Origin: Streptococcus iniae
Lineage (GTDB): Bacteria; Bacillota; Bacilli; Lactobacillales; Streptococcaceae
DNA: 64,000 nt
Reading direction: 5' to 3'
Assembly (NCBI RefSeq): GCF_030732225.1
Contig: NZ_CP132230.1
Coordinates: forward strand, 1,020,001-1,084,000
Shown here: piece by piece, positions 25,707-35,224 of the stretch
Numbering within the stretch: the first letter of the stretch is position 1
How the letters are laid out: each line of letters opens with the position of its first letter
Position numbers and translations under genes: made by a program
Notes under the pieces: generated by a model
The model's database searches: none
Told to the model about the DNA's origin: nothing
Seen by the model: the letters and a program-made list of their open reading frames with translations, nothing else

Positions 25707-26649
25707 TTAGAGCATTTTTGAAAGAGTATCAGTCTTGGTATTTCACTTATATAAGCCTAATTCTCTTGTACTTGTTGGTTTTTGGGCTATATCATCTCCC
25801 TCTACCTTTTTTTACATCGCTAGTCTGATTTCGATGACTCTTTTATTATTGATTAGTTTTTGGAAATACTGGTGTTTCAAAGAGAAAATCAAATTGTTAC
25901 AAGAATTTATTTATGTAAAAGAATTAGGAGACTTGCAGTCGCCAACAGAATTAGTTTACCAAGCTATCATCCAAAAAATATTAAGCCAACACTCAGATGA
26001 CCTTTTAAATGAGAAGAAGAAGCAGCAAAACATGGAAGCTATTATTAAGCTTTGGACCCATCAAATGAAGGTTCCTCTGGCTGCTTTGTCGTTTATGGGG
26101 CAGACTGGTCATATTGAAGAACTGGAATTACAAAAACAAACTTATAAAATACAGAATCATATCAATCAACTACTCAGTTATATGAAATTTAGCCAGAGCA
26201 ATGATGACTTTAGGTTTGAAGAGATTGAGCTTAATCAAGTGGTTAAAGAGATTTTGAAAGATATGCGTTTTCTTTGTATATCAAAGAATATTAGTGTTGA
26301 CCTTCAAGGCAATTGGTTGTTAAAATCAGATAAAAAATGGCTGACCTTTGCACTCTCGCAAGTCATTGATAATGCAATTAAATACACGAGAGAAAGCGGG
26401 ACTATCAAAATTGAAATCGCACAAGGAAGTATTAAAATACAAGATTCAGGTATCGGGATACTAAAAGAAGATTTGCCACGACTTTTTGATGAAGGCTTTA
26501 CTGGTTTCAACGGTCATGAACATCAGAAAGCGACTGGTTTAGGGCTTTTTATGACCAAGGAAGTTTTAGATAAACTCAATTTACAGATTGCAATGACAAG
26601 TCAGGTTGATCAAGGAACAGAAGTGCTTATTAGCAAGAAAGAGAGATAG
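25703..26649 (+). pseudogene. BceS-like histidine kinase with a frameshift at a T7 tract
   Basis: From ATG 25703, overlapping the regulator stop, the frame reads MIRAFLKEYQSWYFTYISLI and continues through two short membrane segments to LPLPFFTSLV, then stops. The rest is in another frame (ISMTLLLLISFWKYW onward, to 26649). The switch is at TTTTTTT (25807-25813). Eight T would give a continuous 315-residue kinase of normal BceS type, with LPLPFFYIASLISM at the join. The downstream part is complete: phospho-acceptor His in WTHQMKVPLAAL, N box DNAIKYT, and G boxes DSGIGI and TGLGLFM. It could be phase variation, slippage rescue, a dead gene or a sequencing error. Confidence 0.8.
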
Positions 26650-26650
26650 A

Positions 26651-26986
26651 ATGGAAGAGTTTCAATGTCTTTTTGATAAAAAAGAGGAAAATGTTAAGGC
26701 AATAACAGAAGAAATTTTGGAAATTCTTCATCAATTTGGGCACTATCACATTGAAATCAAAAAGACCAGCCTTCATATTGTCAAAGAAAAAGCTTTTTTG
26801 GGTATTCATCCTAAAAAGAAATGGGTTGACATTAATATTGTTAGCAATAGAGCAATCTCTCATCATTTGATAACCAAAGTTGATCAGGTTTCTAAAAACA
26901 GATACCATAATAATCTTCGCTTATCATCATTAAATGATATTGATAAAGCTGTTATAGAACTACTTAAAATAACCTATGAAAGATAG
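26651..26986 (+). CDS. DUF5655-type small protein
   Basis: The 111-residue cytoplasmic protein resembles the DUF5655 family (HYHIEIKKTSLHIVKEKAFLGIHPKKKWVDINIVSN). ATG 26651 is one base after the kinase stop, and GAGAGA in the kinase end is the probable ribosome site. It is probably the last gene of the regulator-kinase operon. The function is unknown. Confidence 0.6.
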   Translation: MEEFQCLFDKKEENVKAITEEILEILHQFGHYHIEIKKTSLHIVKEKAFLGIHPKKKWVDINIVSNRAISHHLITKVDQVSKNRYHNNLRLSSLNDIDKAVIELLKITYER

Positions 26987-26997
26987 GATTTAATAGA

Positions 26998-27028
26998 AAC
27001 CCATATCATTTTGATATGGGTTTTATGT
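26998..27028 (+). terminator. Terminator after the sensing module
   Basis: AACCCATATCA and TGATATGGGTT (26998-27023 with a short T loop) are followed by T. It separates the module from convergent xerS. Confidence 0.75.
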
Positions 27029-27074
27029 TATAAGATATTTCTCAAATAATAATTTACATAATTATATTTATGTA

Positions 27075-28145
27075 TTATAATTTATCTAAAGCATTTTTTT
27101 GTTCATCGTTAACAATATGAGTATAGAGATCGGTAACTTGTGTTGAGGCATGTCCGAGTTGATGACTAACTAATACTTGTGATTTTGTGGCATCATATAA
27201 CCTAGTTGCTAGAGTATGCCGTAATTTATGGGGAGTTACCCGAATTTTAAAATCTTGTGAGTATTTTGCCACCATTTTTTCGATACTTGAAGCGTCAATT
27301 CGATTAGGGACACCTCGATATTCTGTTAAAAAGAAAGCGACATCTTGCTTTTCAGCCTTATAGCGATTTTTGCGGATGCTTAAATAATTTTCCAAATATG
27401 GCTTAGCAAAACTAGCTACGTTAACAGAATCGCGTTTACCACCTTTACGTGTGACTTCGATGACCATCATTTTAAGATTAACATCTTTTAAATCAAGATT
27501 AACAGCTTCTGACAGACGCACACCAGAGGCTAGAAGTAGTGCAATGATAGCTAAATCACGTTCTTTATTTTTTCGGAAAGATGATTTAGCACGATTTGAG
27601 AGACTATTTTCATAGTCACAGTCAACATATTCCAAAAATTCCATGGTTTCATCACCTAAAAAGAGTTTTTGTTTGATGTTTTCAGCTCTGGAAGCTAAGG
27701 TTTCTTTTTTCTTTTTAGTGGACACCTTTTTCATGACGTTCCGGTAGAAATAGGGTTCGCCATTGTCATTTTCGACTTCCTCGGTTAAATAGTTATATAA
27801 ACTGGATAAGGCTGACAAGGTGCGGTTAATGGTGGTCTGTGATAAGCCTTCTTTTGTTGAATAAGTATTAAGAGAGGGTCTTTCACGTAAATAGAGAACA
27901 AAAGCCTCCATATCTTTTTTAGTGAGATTTTCTAAAGTGTCAAGATCGATATTAGCAATCTTTCTAGCTTTTGAAATGTCAGAATCGATTAACCAATCAA
28001 AAAAGCGTTTATATTCTTTAAGGTATTCGTATAAGGTTGTAAAACTATAAGGGACAGATAATTTAGATTGGTAATATTCTAATACAAACCAGGGCATTAT
28101 CTGTTTGTATTGGTCAATTTTTTCAAGTAGCAATTCACGTCTCAT
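27075..28145 (-). CDS. xerS: Chromosome dimer resolution recombinase XerS
   Basis: The 356-residue tyrosine recombinase is the single Xer enzyme of streptococci and lactococci and resolves chromosome dimers at difSL. The catalytic set is complete: Arg210 ([12 protein letters not shown]), His306 and Arg309 (HKLRH), His332 (LGHAS) and Tyr341 (DLYTH). The N-terminal core-binding domain covers residues 1-150. I chose ATG 28145 ([14 protein letters not shown]) because it gives the family length and AAAGGAAC lies upstream; a longer frame to 28229 would run into the dif site. The dif site is 75 bp upstream, the usual arrangement. Confidence 0.96.
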   Translation of the reverse strand: MRRELLLEKIDQYKQIMPWFVLEYYQSKLSVPYSFTTLYEYLKEYKRFFDWLIDSDISKARKIANIDLDTLENLTKKDMEAFVLYLRERPSLNTYSTKEGLSQTTINRTLSALSSLYNYLTEEVENDNGEPYFYRNVMKKVSTKKKKETLASRAENIKQKLFLGDETMEFLEYVDCDYENSLSNRAKSSFRKNKERDLAIIALLLASGVRLSEAVNLDLKDVNLKMMVIEVTRKGGKRDSVNVASFAKPYLENYLSIRKNRYKAEKQDVAFFLTEYRGVPNRIDASSIEKMVAKYSQDFKIRVTPHKLRHTLATRLYDATKSQVLVSHQLGHASTQVTDLYTHIVNDEQKNALDKL

Positions 28146-28220
28146 CTTGTTAATAAGTTCCTTTTGAATCTTTTTGTTTGTGTAACTTGTTCTTAATAGT
28201 AGTATATCACACCCTTGTAT

Positions 28221-28252
28221 ATTTTTCAAGAAAATTACAGTTTTTCGGAAAG
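28221..28252. other. Chromosome dimer resolution site difSL
   Basis: The sequence ATTTTTCAAGAAAATTACAG followed by TTTTTCGGAAAG agrees almost fully with the streptococcal/lactococcal difSL (arms TTTTCAAGAAAA and TTTTTCGGAAAG). It lies just upstream of xerS. The right arm is repeated inverted as CTTTCCGAAAAA at 28265-28276, making a 12-bp inverted pair with a 12-base spacer (28241-28276). Confidence 0.88.
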
Positions 28253-28791
28253 TTTCCTAGACATCTTTCCGAAAAATAACAAAAATTTTTTTAAAGTACA
28301 TTTTCGTTAAATATTTCAATTATACATTTTTATTGATTTTACTATTCAAAAACATGGCTTATGGATTGGAATCAATGATTTTTTGGTAAAAGCCATATTC
28401 AATCACTGTAAAGTGACAGAATACTTCAGCACATTCAATTAGAATAGGGTTTAGTTCTTCCCTAGGGGATAAACCAACTGAAAATCTAAACCTATCATCT
28501 CCAGCAGATTTATCTGTCCAAAAAGCTTGATGAAAAGCGGTTTCTGATAAATGAACATAACCTGATGATTTATTATAAATTTCTTCAATCTCAGGATAAT
28601 ACTCTGAAATTCTTTTCTTAAGATGAAAATCAGTCATCATTTTATTTTGATTATCTTTCATTTTCCTGATTGTTTTACCGCTTAAAGTCTCTTTAATAAA
28701 TGTTCTTCTATCCTCTGATATAAAGGCAGCGAATGATGTTATCCTTAAATCTTAGAGTCACTATTGTATAATTTAGACAAAGGACAAAAAC

Positions 28792-29052
28792 ATGAAAAAA
28801 CGCTACTCAAAAGAATTTAAAGAAACCCTTATCGCCTTCTATCATTCTGGTCAATCCGTCACCCAGCTGTCTAAAGAATACGACGTGGCCCCTGCAACAA
28901 TTTATAAATGGATAGACCTCTACTCTAAATCTAATGAAAGCTCCGTCTCTAAAGCTGATTTTCTAGAATTAAAAAGACAACTGGCTAAAGTTAAGGAAGA
29001 ACGAGACATCTTAAAAAAAGTATTGACCATATTCGCCGAGAAAAAGAAGTGA
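28792..29052 (+). CDS. IS3-family transposase OrfA (copy 1)
   Basis: The 86-residue protein has a helix-turn-helix (KRYSKEFKETLIAFYHSGQSVTQLSKEYDVAPATIYKW) and a leucine-zipper-like coil (LELKRQLAKVKEERDILKKVL). It binds the element ends. Its end overlaps OrfB by four bases (GTGA). Confidence 0.92.
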   Translation: MKKRYSKEFKETLIAFYHSGQSVTQLSKEYDVAPATIYKWIDLYSKSNESSVSKADFLELKRQLAKVKEERDILKKVLTIFAEKKK

Positions 29053-29903
29053 GTGCTGCGGATATGGCTCAAACCATACAAACTTTAGCACTCAATGTCA
29101 GACTAAGCTGTCAACTCCTTGATGTTCCTGAATCAAGTTATTATGAACGGATTAACCGACATCCATCTAAAACTCAATTAAGGAGACAATACCTGTCACT
29201 CAAAATTTCTCAACTCTTCAATGCTAACCGAGGAATCTATGGTGCTCCTAAAATTCATCATCTTCTATTTAAACAAGGGGAAAAAGTCGGGTTAAAACTG
29301 GTACAGAAGCTAATGAAGCAACTTCAACTCAAGTCTGTAGTCATTAAGAAATTTAAGCCTGGATACTCACTAAGTGATCACATCAATCGAAAAAATCTCA
29401 TACAGACTGAACCTACAAAGAAAAATAAGGTTTGGTCAACCGACATTACTTATATTCCTACTCAACAAGGATGGGCTTATCTCTCAACCATTATGGATCG
29501 TTATACTAAAAAAGTCATTGCTTGGGATTTGGGCAAGCGAATGACTGTAGAATTAGTGCAAAGAACTTTAAATAAGGCCATTAAATCACAAGACTATCCA
29601 GAAGCTGTTATTCTTCATTCTGACCAAGGAAGCCAGTATACGAGTCTAGAGTATGAAGAGTTGCTTAAGTATTATGGGATGACTCACTCTTTCAGTCGAA
29701 GGGGATACCCTTATCATAATGCCAGTCTTGAATCTTGGCATGGACATTTAAAAAGAGAGTGGGTGTATCAATTTAAATATAAGAACTTTGAAGAAGCCTA
29801 TCAGAGTATTTTCTGGTACATCGAAGCCTTTTATAATTCAAAACGAATCCATCAAAGTTTAGGGTATCTTACACCTAATCAATTTGAAAAGGTAAGTGCT
29901 TAA
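29049..29903 (+). CDS. IS3-family transposase OrfB (copy 1)
   Basis: The 284-residue DDE integrase-type catalytic subunit has the triad Asp in WSTDITYIP, Asp in HSDQGSQYTS and Glu in NASLESWHGHLKRE. It starts with GTG 29049 by coupling to OrfA, or is made as an OrfAB fusion by frameshifting in the AAAAAGAAG stretch. Complete. Confidence 0.92.
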   Translation: MSAADMAQTIQTLALNVRLSCQLLDVPESSYYERINRHPSKTQLRRQYLSLKISQLFNANRGIYGAPKIHHLLFKQGEKVGLKLVQKLMKQLQLKSVVIKKFKPGYSLSDHINRKNLIQTEPTKKNKVWSTDITYIPTQQGWAYLSTIMDRYTKKVIAWDLGKRMTVELVQRTLNKAIKSQDYPEAVILHSDQGSQYTSLEYEELLKYYGMTHSFSRRGYPYHNASLESWHGHLKREWVYQFKYKNFEEAYQSIFWYIEAFYNSKRIHQSLGYLTPNQFEKVSA

Positions 29904-30225
29904 AATAAATAGATTAAAATTCTACGTTTGTTACTCTAAAAACTTGACTTAACCTCAGAAGACTCTCATAAGGTTATCAAGCTGTGTTCGCACTAAAATT
30001 CCTGCACAGGCCAGATTTCTCGTTCTTAATAATTCTATTATTCCATCAATAAATTGAACGCGTCTGTTAAGCGCGGAAATAAAAAACATATCATCTTCAG
30101 TAAAATTTTCACCAACAATACCTGCAGTTATACTCTTTGATTCTTCTCGATAACCTCTTAATTTATTGAAATAAGTCTCTATTTCATTGAAATATTCATC
30201 ATTTGTCATTACATTTCCTCCTGAA

Positions 30226-31731
30226 CTATCTTTCTAACATAGATTCAATCAGTGGTTCTATTCCTTCGTCAATCAAGCTATCTATCATGTGTTGTGCGCT
30301 AAACCGACCAGCTGTATAAGCTACATATTTTAAAATCCTTGCAGCAACTTCATTAACAGTAAATGGGAAATCCCCTCTTAAAACACGATAAGAAATGGTG
30401 GCAAAAGGGTCTGCATCTTCGAACTGCTTCAAATATTGCTCGTAGTTAGAATGAATCATCTGAATGATATAATTTGCATGTGTATCATCTAACCTCATAA
30501 AGATCATTAAGCATTCAATAAAAACATTACTTTTTTTGATACAAGCTTGACATAGCTCTTTTGCTGACATTTCATAAATATAGTTTTCTATATCATCATC
30601 AAAAACACCTTGGTCAATTTTTTCCCATATCGTTTTCTTGAAAGTCTCGTCGCTTCTAATGCTCAACCATGAATTTAACGCATTCAACATTTCAGTAGCG
30701 TCTTGATACCTATAATCAGGTTCTAAATTCGTGGCTTTTTCACTAACAGAACGAAGCGAATGAGAAAAAATATAAGGATTTTTTGTCATAACAAAATTGA
30801 TAATACGTCCAAGTGAATATACATCACTCCGTTTATCTGCGTCTTTTAAAAGCGTTAGTTGCTCTGGTGCACAATAAAAGAGTTGACCAAAGGAAGATGT
30901 GTCCATTGTTTGATGAGATGTCAAAGTATTTAGGTTTTTTCCTAAACCAAAATCAGCAATCTTAATTATCCCATTCACAAAGAAAACATTGGTCGGACTT
31001 AAGTCTCTATGCAGAACATCTCTTTGATGGACAAGAGACATAGTATGAAGTATTTGCCGCAATATATTGAACTTAGAATCCTCTGTGAGCTCACTTTCTT
31101 CAATGTAGTCAGCCAATGTATAATCGGCTTTTTCCATTGTGTATGAACAATTACTACTATCAAAATCAAATACTCGGATAATACTCCCAATATCTGAACA
31201 AGATTTAGTTATTTCGTACTCTCTCTTTAAACGACTTCTCAACGATTGGCGTCTGATAGATTTCTCGTTCAGTTTTTTTAACACCAATCCTGTAGATTTT
31301 TGGAAATAAATGTCAGCGAAGCCTCCCTTTCCAATCTCAACTAAATCTAAATCAATTTCCACTAAATAAAACTCATTTCCTCTTTTTGAGAGTTTTAAAT
31401 AATAAATGGAACAAATTTTATCTAACTCATTTATTATTTTCTGCTGATGCTCTAAAGCATCCACTTCATTTATCTGACGCTCCGTTAAAAGATATTGTTT
31501 GCTGAGTATAAGATTGAAAAATGAAGTGATAATGCCTCTAGAGGAAAAGTCCAACAGCTTGTCATTAACATACATCCACCTTGTAGGAAAACCTTGCCCA
31601 TAACTATCTTGAGCATTGAAATGTGTATTGAAAAATGATACTAGCTGGGGTCCTGATTTATAAGTAAACAGCTCCATCTCATCCCCACAAAATATTGTTG
31701 CTAGTCTTTTGTAAAATTCTGGATTGACCAA
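30226..31731 (-). CDS. AbiJ-like N-terminal region fused to a Hanks-type Ser/Thr protein kinase
   Basis: The 501-residue protein has three parts. Residues 1-115 contain FCGDEMELFTYKSGPQLVSFF and YGQGFPTRW (GFPTRW 47-52), which resemble the AbiJ-type N-terminal domain of phage-defence effectors. Residues 128-360 are a complete kinase: glycine loop GKGGFADIYF (134-143), Lys152, helix-C Glu171, catalytic HRDLSPTN (241-248, Asp243), DFG (260-262), APE (288-290) and SDVYSLG (302-308). Residues 360-501 are helical with no assigned domain. There is no membrane segment or PASTA repeat, so it is unlike the cell-wall kinase PknB. It starts with TTG 31731 behind AAGGAGG. It is the middle gene of a three-gene cassette whose outer genes are both IS-broken. 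Confidence 0.85.
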   Translation of the reverse strand: MVNPEFYKRLATIFCGDEMELFTYKSGPQLVSFFNTHFNAQDSYGQGFPTRWMYVNDKLLDFSSRGIITSFFNLILSKQYLLTERQINEVDALEHQQKIINELDKICSIYYLKLSKRGNEFYLVEIDLDLVEIGKGGFADIYFQKSTGLVLKKLNEKSIRRQSLRSRLKREYEITKSCSDIGSIIRVFDFDSSNCSYTMEKADYTLADYIEESELTEDSKFNILRQILHTMSLVHQRDVLHRDLSPTNVFFVNGIIKIADFGLGKNLNTLTSHQTMDTSSFGQLFYCAPEQLTLLKDADKRSDVYSLGRIINFVMTKNPYIFSHSLRSVSEKATNLEPDYRYQDATEMLNALNSWLSIRSDETFKKTIWEKIDQGVFDDDIENYIYEMSAKELCQACIKKSNVFIECLMIFMRLDDTHANYIIQMIHSNYEQYLKQFEDADPFATISYRVLRGDFPFTVNEVAARILKYVAYTAGRFSAQHMIDSLIDEGIEPLIESMLER

Positions 31732-32575
31732 TAGCCGTTCCTCCTTATAGATGGTAATTCCTTAATTTAATAAATGTAGGCAGTGACACACAATCTATTT
31801 TCTCAATTAAACATAAGGTGTCGTCCTGAATAGAAAAAATATAAAATCTTTCTTGAAATAAAGTTACAAAATAGGTCTCAAACTCTTTCATTTTTAAACT
31901 CCGATAAGCAAACAGTGAATTAAAATCATAGTTTAGTGCACTAATAATTATATCGTCTAAATTTTCTGTTTCAAGACAATCTTCCAATTCAAATGTGTAA
32001 GGAAAAAATAGCATTATATTCTTCCTTTTTTCAAGTATGTCCAACACAGTAATAATGTCTTTTTCAATACCATGCTTTCTGCTGTTTTGAAAGTCTTCTT
32101 TTAATTGGATCAATTCTGCCACATTTCTTGTTCGAAATGCTACATGAATGTGAGTGGCTTTAATTTCGCCAGTCTTCTTTTTACTCTCAGTAATAGCTGT
32201 TATACCGTTCCCAAAGTTACTAATACCATGAGAAAACAAACTGCTAGCTTGTAGTCTAGTACTAGAGGATAATAACTTAAAGTCTATTTCGTAATCTTTT
32301 GATATGGCATCACACTGACCATGACTTTCGTCCACTGGTTTAGAAAAGTAAGATTTGCCTTTTTCAATAAAATGAGACGATTTATTAAGTAACTCTAGTA
32401 AGTAGTTTTCATAATTACAATCTGCTTCTCCAATAACAAATGAGGTTAAGTCAAGTTTTTAGAGTAACAAACGTAGAATTTTAATCTATTTATTTTAAGC
32501 ACTTACCTTTTCAAATTGATTAGGTGTAAGTGAAAAGGCAACAGTTTTCTGTACAAGATTTATAAAGTGTTTTTA

Positions 32576-33355
32576 TTAGACCGTTAATCTTTTGGTCATG
32601 GGCGTCTGATAGTTTAGACTACCATGAATGCGGTGGTGATTCCACCAGTGGACATAGTCCTTGGTTTTAAGGGCCAATTCTTCTAGCGTCTGGAAAGTTT
32701 CCTGGTGGACAAATTCTATTTTGAAAGCGCGATAGGTGCTCTCAGCTACGGCATTGTCGTAAGGACAACCTGCTTGACTAAGTGAGCGTTTGATATCAAA
32801 GGCTGTAAGCACATCATCTATCAAGGCATTGTCGAACTCTTTTCCTCTGTCCGAATGGAATATCTTGACCTTGGTCAGAGCGTAAGGAATACTCTGAATC
32901 GCTTGTTTCACCAGCTCTGCTGTCTTGTGCCAACCAACCGATAAGCCAATGATTTCACGGTTGTAGAGGTCCATAATGAAACAAACATAAGCCCAGCCAT
33001 TACCGACACGAACGTAGGTTAAGTCTGTCACTAAAGCTTTTAGAGGCTTTTCTTGATGAAATTGTCTGGCTAAGTGATTAGGAATAGCTACCTCATTCTT
33101 ACCTTTTGAATGTGGCTTGAAGACTGCTTTCTGATAAACAGATACTAAGTTGAGTCTGTGCATGATGCGACGAATCCGACGACGAGACCGCTGGATACCT
33201 TCATTTTCCAAACATTTCTTGATTTTCCTAGCACCGTATCTGGCCTTACTTTCGAGAAAAATAGCTTTGATATTTTCTTCAAGTTCCGCTTCAGAGACTG
33301 GTTTAACAGTCTTGTAGTAATAGCTAGAACGAGGAATGTTCAACCAACGACACAT
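32576..33355 (-). CDS. IS981-like transposase OrfB (copy A)
   Basis: The 259-residue DDE catalytic subunit has the triad in LVTDLTYV, FHSDRGKEF and NAVAESTYRAFK. The frame is open upstream of this ATG toward OrfA (KREVITANKDKYSISA), so the active protein is probably an OrfAB frameshift fusion. Identical to the copy at 35225-36004. Confidence 0.9.
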   Translation of the reverse strand: MCRWLNIPRSSYYYKTVKPVSEAELEENIKAIFLESKARYGARKIKKCLENEGIQRSRRRIRRIMHRLNLVSVYQKAVFKPHSKGKNEVAIPNHLARQFHQEKPLKALVTDLTYVRVGNGWAYVCFIMDLYNREIIGLSVGWHKTAELVKQAIQSIPYALTKVKIFHSDRGKEFDNALIDDVLTAFDIKRSLSQAGCPYDNAVAESTYRAFKIEFVHQETFQTLEELALKTKDYVHWWNHHRIHGSLNYQTPMTKRLTV

Positions 33356-33390
33356 AGCTGAAATGCTATATTTATCCTTATTAGCAGTGA

Positions 33391-33684
33391 TTACTTCTCT
33401 TTTCGTGCCATAATCACTGCCGCTTGCTTTAGGATATCTAGCTGCATTTCGAGTTCTTTATTGCGTTTTCGGAGTTCAATCAGTTCACGCTGTTCATCTG
33501 TCAGATTATCAATCGTTTTAAATGACCCAGTTGTTTTTGCCTGACGAACCCACTTATCGAAGGTTGATGGGGTTAACTCATATTCTTTGATAAGCTCACT
33601 TCGTTTCATCCCTGCATGGTGAAGGTCAACGATTTGTTGCTTAAAGTCATCAGTGAAGTGGCGACGTATTTTTCTAGACATCAT
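33391..33684 (-). CDS. IS981-like transposase OrfA (copy A)
   Basis: The 97-residue helix-turn-helix protein (FTDDFKQQIVDLHHAGMKRSELIKEYELTPSTFDKW) has a C-terminal coil (LRKRNKELEMQLDILKQ). It is identical to the copy at 34896-35189. Confidence 0.92.
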   Translation of the reverse strand: MMSRKIRRHFTDDFKQQIVDLHHAGMKRSELIKEYELTPSTFDKWVRQAKTTGSFKTIDNLTDEQRELIELRKRNKELEMQLDILKQAAVIMARKEK

Positions 33685-33749
33685 ATTCTCCTATTTTCTT
33701 TAGTGTAGAACACTTTATAAATTCTGTCTAGTTTAGTGTAACCGATTCA

Positions 33750-34571
33750 AAGATACCCTAAACTTTGATGGATTCGTTTTGAATTATAAAAGGCTTCGAT
33801 GTACCAGAAAATACTCTGATAGGCTTCTTCAAAGTTCTTATATTTAAATTGATACACCCACTCTCTTTTTAAATGTCCATGCCAAGATTCAAGACTGGCA
33901 TTATGATAAGGGTATCCCCTTCGACTGAAAGAGTGAGTCATCCCATAATACTTAAGCAACTCTTCATACTCTAGACTCGTATACTGGCTTCCTTGGTCAG
34001 AATGAAGAATAACAGCTTCTGGATAGTCTTGTGATTTAATGGCCTTATTTAAAGTTCTTTGCACTAATTCTACAGTCATTCGCTTGCCCAAATCCCAAGC
34101 AATGACTTTTTTAGTATAACGATCCATAATGGTTGAGAGATAAGCCCATCCTTGTTGAGTAGGAATATAAGTAATGTCGGTTGACCAAACCTTATTTTTC
34201 TTTGTAGGTTCAGTCTGTATGAGATTTTTTCGATTGATGTGATCACTTAGTGAGTATCCAGGCTTAAATTTCTTAATGACTACAGACTTGAGTTGAAGTT
34301 GCTTCATTAGCTTCTGTACCAGTTTTAACCCGACTTTTTCCCCTTGTTTAAATAGAAGATGATGAATTTTAGGAGCACCATAGATTCCTCGGTTAGCATT
34401 GAAGAGTTGAGAAATTTTGAGTGACAGGTATTGTCTCCTTAATTGAGTTTTAGATGGATGTCGGTTAATCCGTTCATAATAACTTGATTCAGGAACATCA
34501 AGGAGTTGACAGCTTAGTCTGACATTGAGTGCTAAAGTTTGTATGGTTTGAGCCATATCCGCAGCACTCAC
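33750..34571 (-). pseudogene. IS3-family OrfB of copy 2, interrupted near its 3' end
   Basis: This matches 29049-29903 residue for residue up to HQSLGYL, where copy A of the IS981-like element enters. The missing last ten codons (TPNQFEKVSA) and the element end are at 32441-32530. The DDE triad is intact, but the C-terminus now differs. Confidence 0.9.
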
Positions 34572-34828
34572 TTCTTTTTCTCGGCGAATATGGTCAATAC
34601 TTTTTTTAAGATGTCTCGTTCTTCCTTAACTTTAGCCAGTTGTCTTTTTAATTCTAGAAAATCAGCTTTAGAGACGGAGCTTTCATTAGATTTAGAGTAG
34701 AGGTCTATCCATTTATAAATTGTTGCAGGGGCCACGTCGTATTCTTTAGACAGCTGGGTGACGGATTGACCAGAATGATAGAAGGCGATAAGGGTTTCTT
34801 TAAATTCTTTTGAGTAGCGTTTTTTCAT
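34568..34828 (-). CDS. IS3-family transposase OrfA (copy 2)
   Basis: This is identical to the 86-residue OrfA of copy 1. The IS981-like copy B is inserted just upstream of its ATG (the start codon lies in the CATGT duplication at 34826-34830), so it has lost its own leader. Confidence 0.9.
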   Translation of the reverse strand: MKKRYSKEFKETLIAFYHSGQSVTQLSKEYDVAPATIYKWIDLYSKSNESSVSKADFLELKRQLAKVKEERDILKKVLTIFAEKKK

Positions 34829-34895
34829 GTTGAATCGGTTACACTAAACTAGACAGAATTTATAAAGTGTTCTACACTAAAGAAAATAGGAGAAT

Positions 34896-35189
34896 ATGAT
34901 GTCTAGAAAAATACGTCGCCACTTCACTGATGACTTTAAGCAACAAATCGTTGACCTTCACCATGCAGGGATGAAACGAAGTGAGCTTATCAAAGAATAT
35001 GAGTTAACCCCATCAACCTTCGATAAGTGGGTTCGTCAGGCAAAAACAACTGGGTCATTTAAAACGATTGATAATCTGACAGATGAACAGCGTGAACTGA
35101 TTGAACTCCGAAAACGCAATAAAGAACTCGAAATGCAGCTAGATATCCTAAAGCAAGCGGCAGTGATTATGGCACGAAAAGAGAAGTAA
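34896..35189 (+). CDS. IS981-like transposase OrfA (copy B)
   Basis: The 97-residue helix-turn-helix subunit is identical to copy A. TAGGAGA precedes the ATG. Confidence 0.92.
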   Translation: MMSRKIRRHFTDDFKQQIVDLHHAGMKRSELIKEYELTPSTFDKWVRQAKTTGSFKTIDNLTDEQRELIELRKRNKELEMQLDILKQAAVIMARKEK

Positions 35190-35224
35190 TCACTGCTAAT
35201 AAGGATAAATATAGCATTTCAGCT

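Larger units (their letters stand above)
28734..29957 (+). mobile_element. IS3-family element, copy 1, 1224 bp
   Basis: The ends are TGATGTTATCC at 28734 and, on the other strand, TGAGGTTAAGTC at 29957. They share TGA, GTTA and TTAGAGT over 28 bp. The target duplication GAA is at 28731-28733 and 29958-29960. It carries two overlapping ORFs and looks complete. It interrupts the third gene of the kinase cassette. Confidence 0.92.
28359..30209 (-). pseudogene. Third gene of the kinase cassette, split by an IS (207 residues when rejoined)
   Basis: The N-terminal part (29958-30209, MTNDEYFNEIETYFNKL to LVRTQLDNLMRVF) and the C-terminal part (28359-28733, AAFISEDRRTFIKETL to IIDSNP) are separated by a 1224-bp IS with a GAA target duplication. 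Removing the IS and one GAA gives one unbroken frame of 207 residues. The protein is all-helical in appearance, with a CAGILVRTQLDNL segment and KSSGYVHLSETAF. It resembles the many DUF5677-like or HEPN-like helical proteins found near defence genes, but this is a weak match by eye. AGGAGG precedes the ATG, 16 bp after the kinase stop. It is inactive here unless the N-terminal piece works alone. Confidence 0.8.
32531..33749 (-). mobile_element. IS981-like IS3-family element, copy A, 1219 bp
   Basis: The ends TGAAAAGGCAACAG (32531) and the complement of TGAATCGGTTACAC (33749) belong to imperfect ~40-bp inverted repeats that share ATTTATAAAGTGTT. The target duplication is only 3 bp (AAG at 32528-32530 and 33750-33752). 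It sits inside OrfB of the copy-2 element, between LGYL and TPNQFEK. Confidence 0.9.

Noticed and set aside
27075..28229. Longer xerS start at 28229
   Set aside because: It would add 28 residues foreign to the family and place the start inside the dif site; ATG 28145 gives the standard 356 residues.
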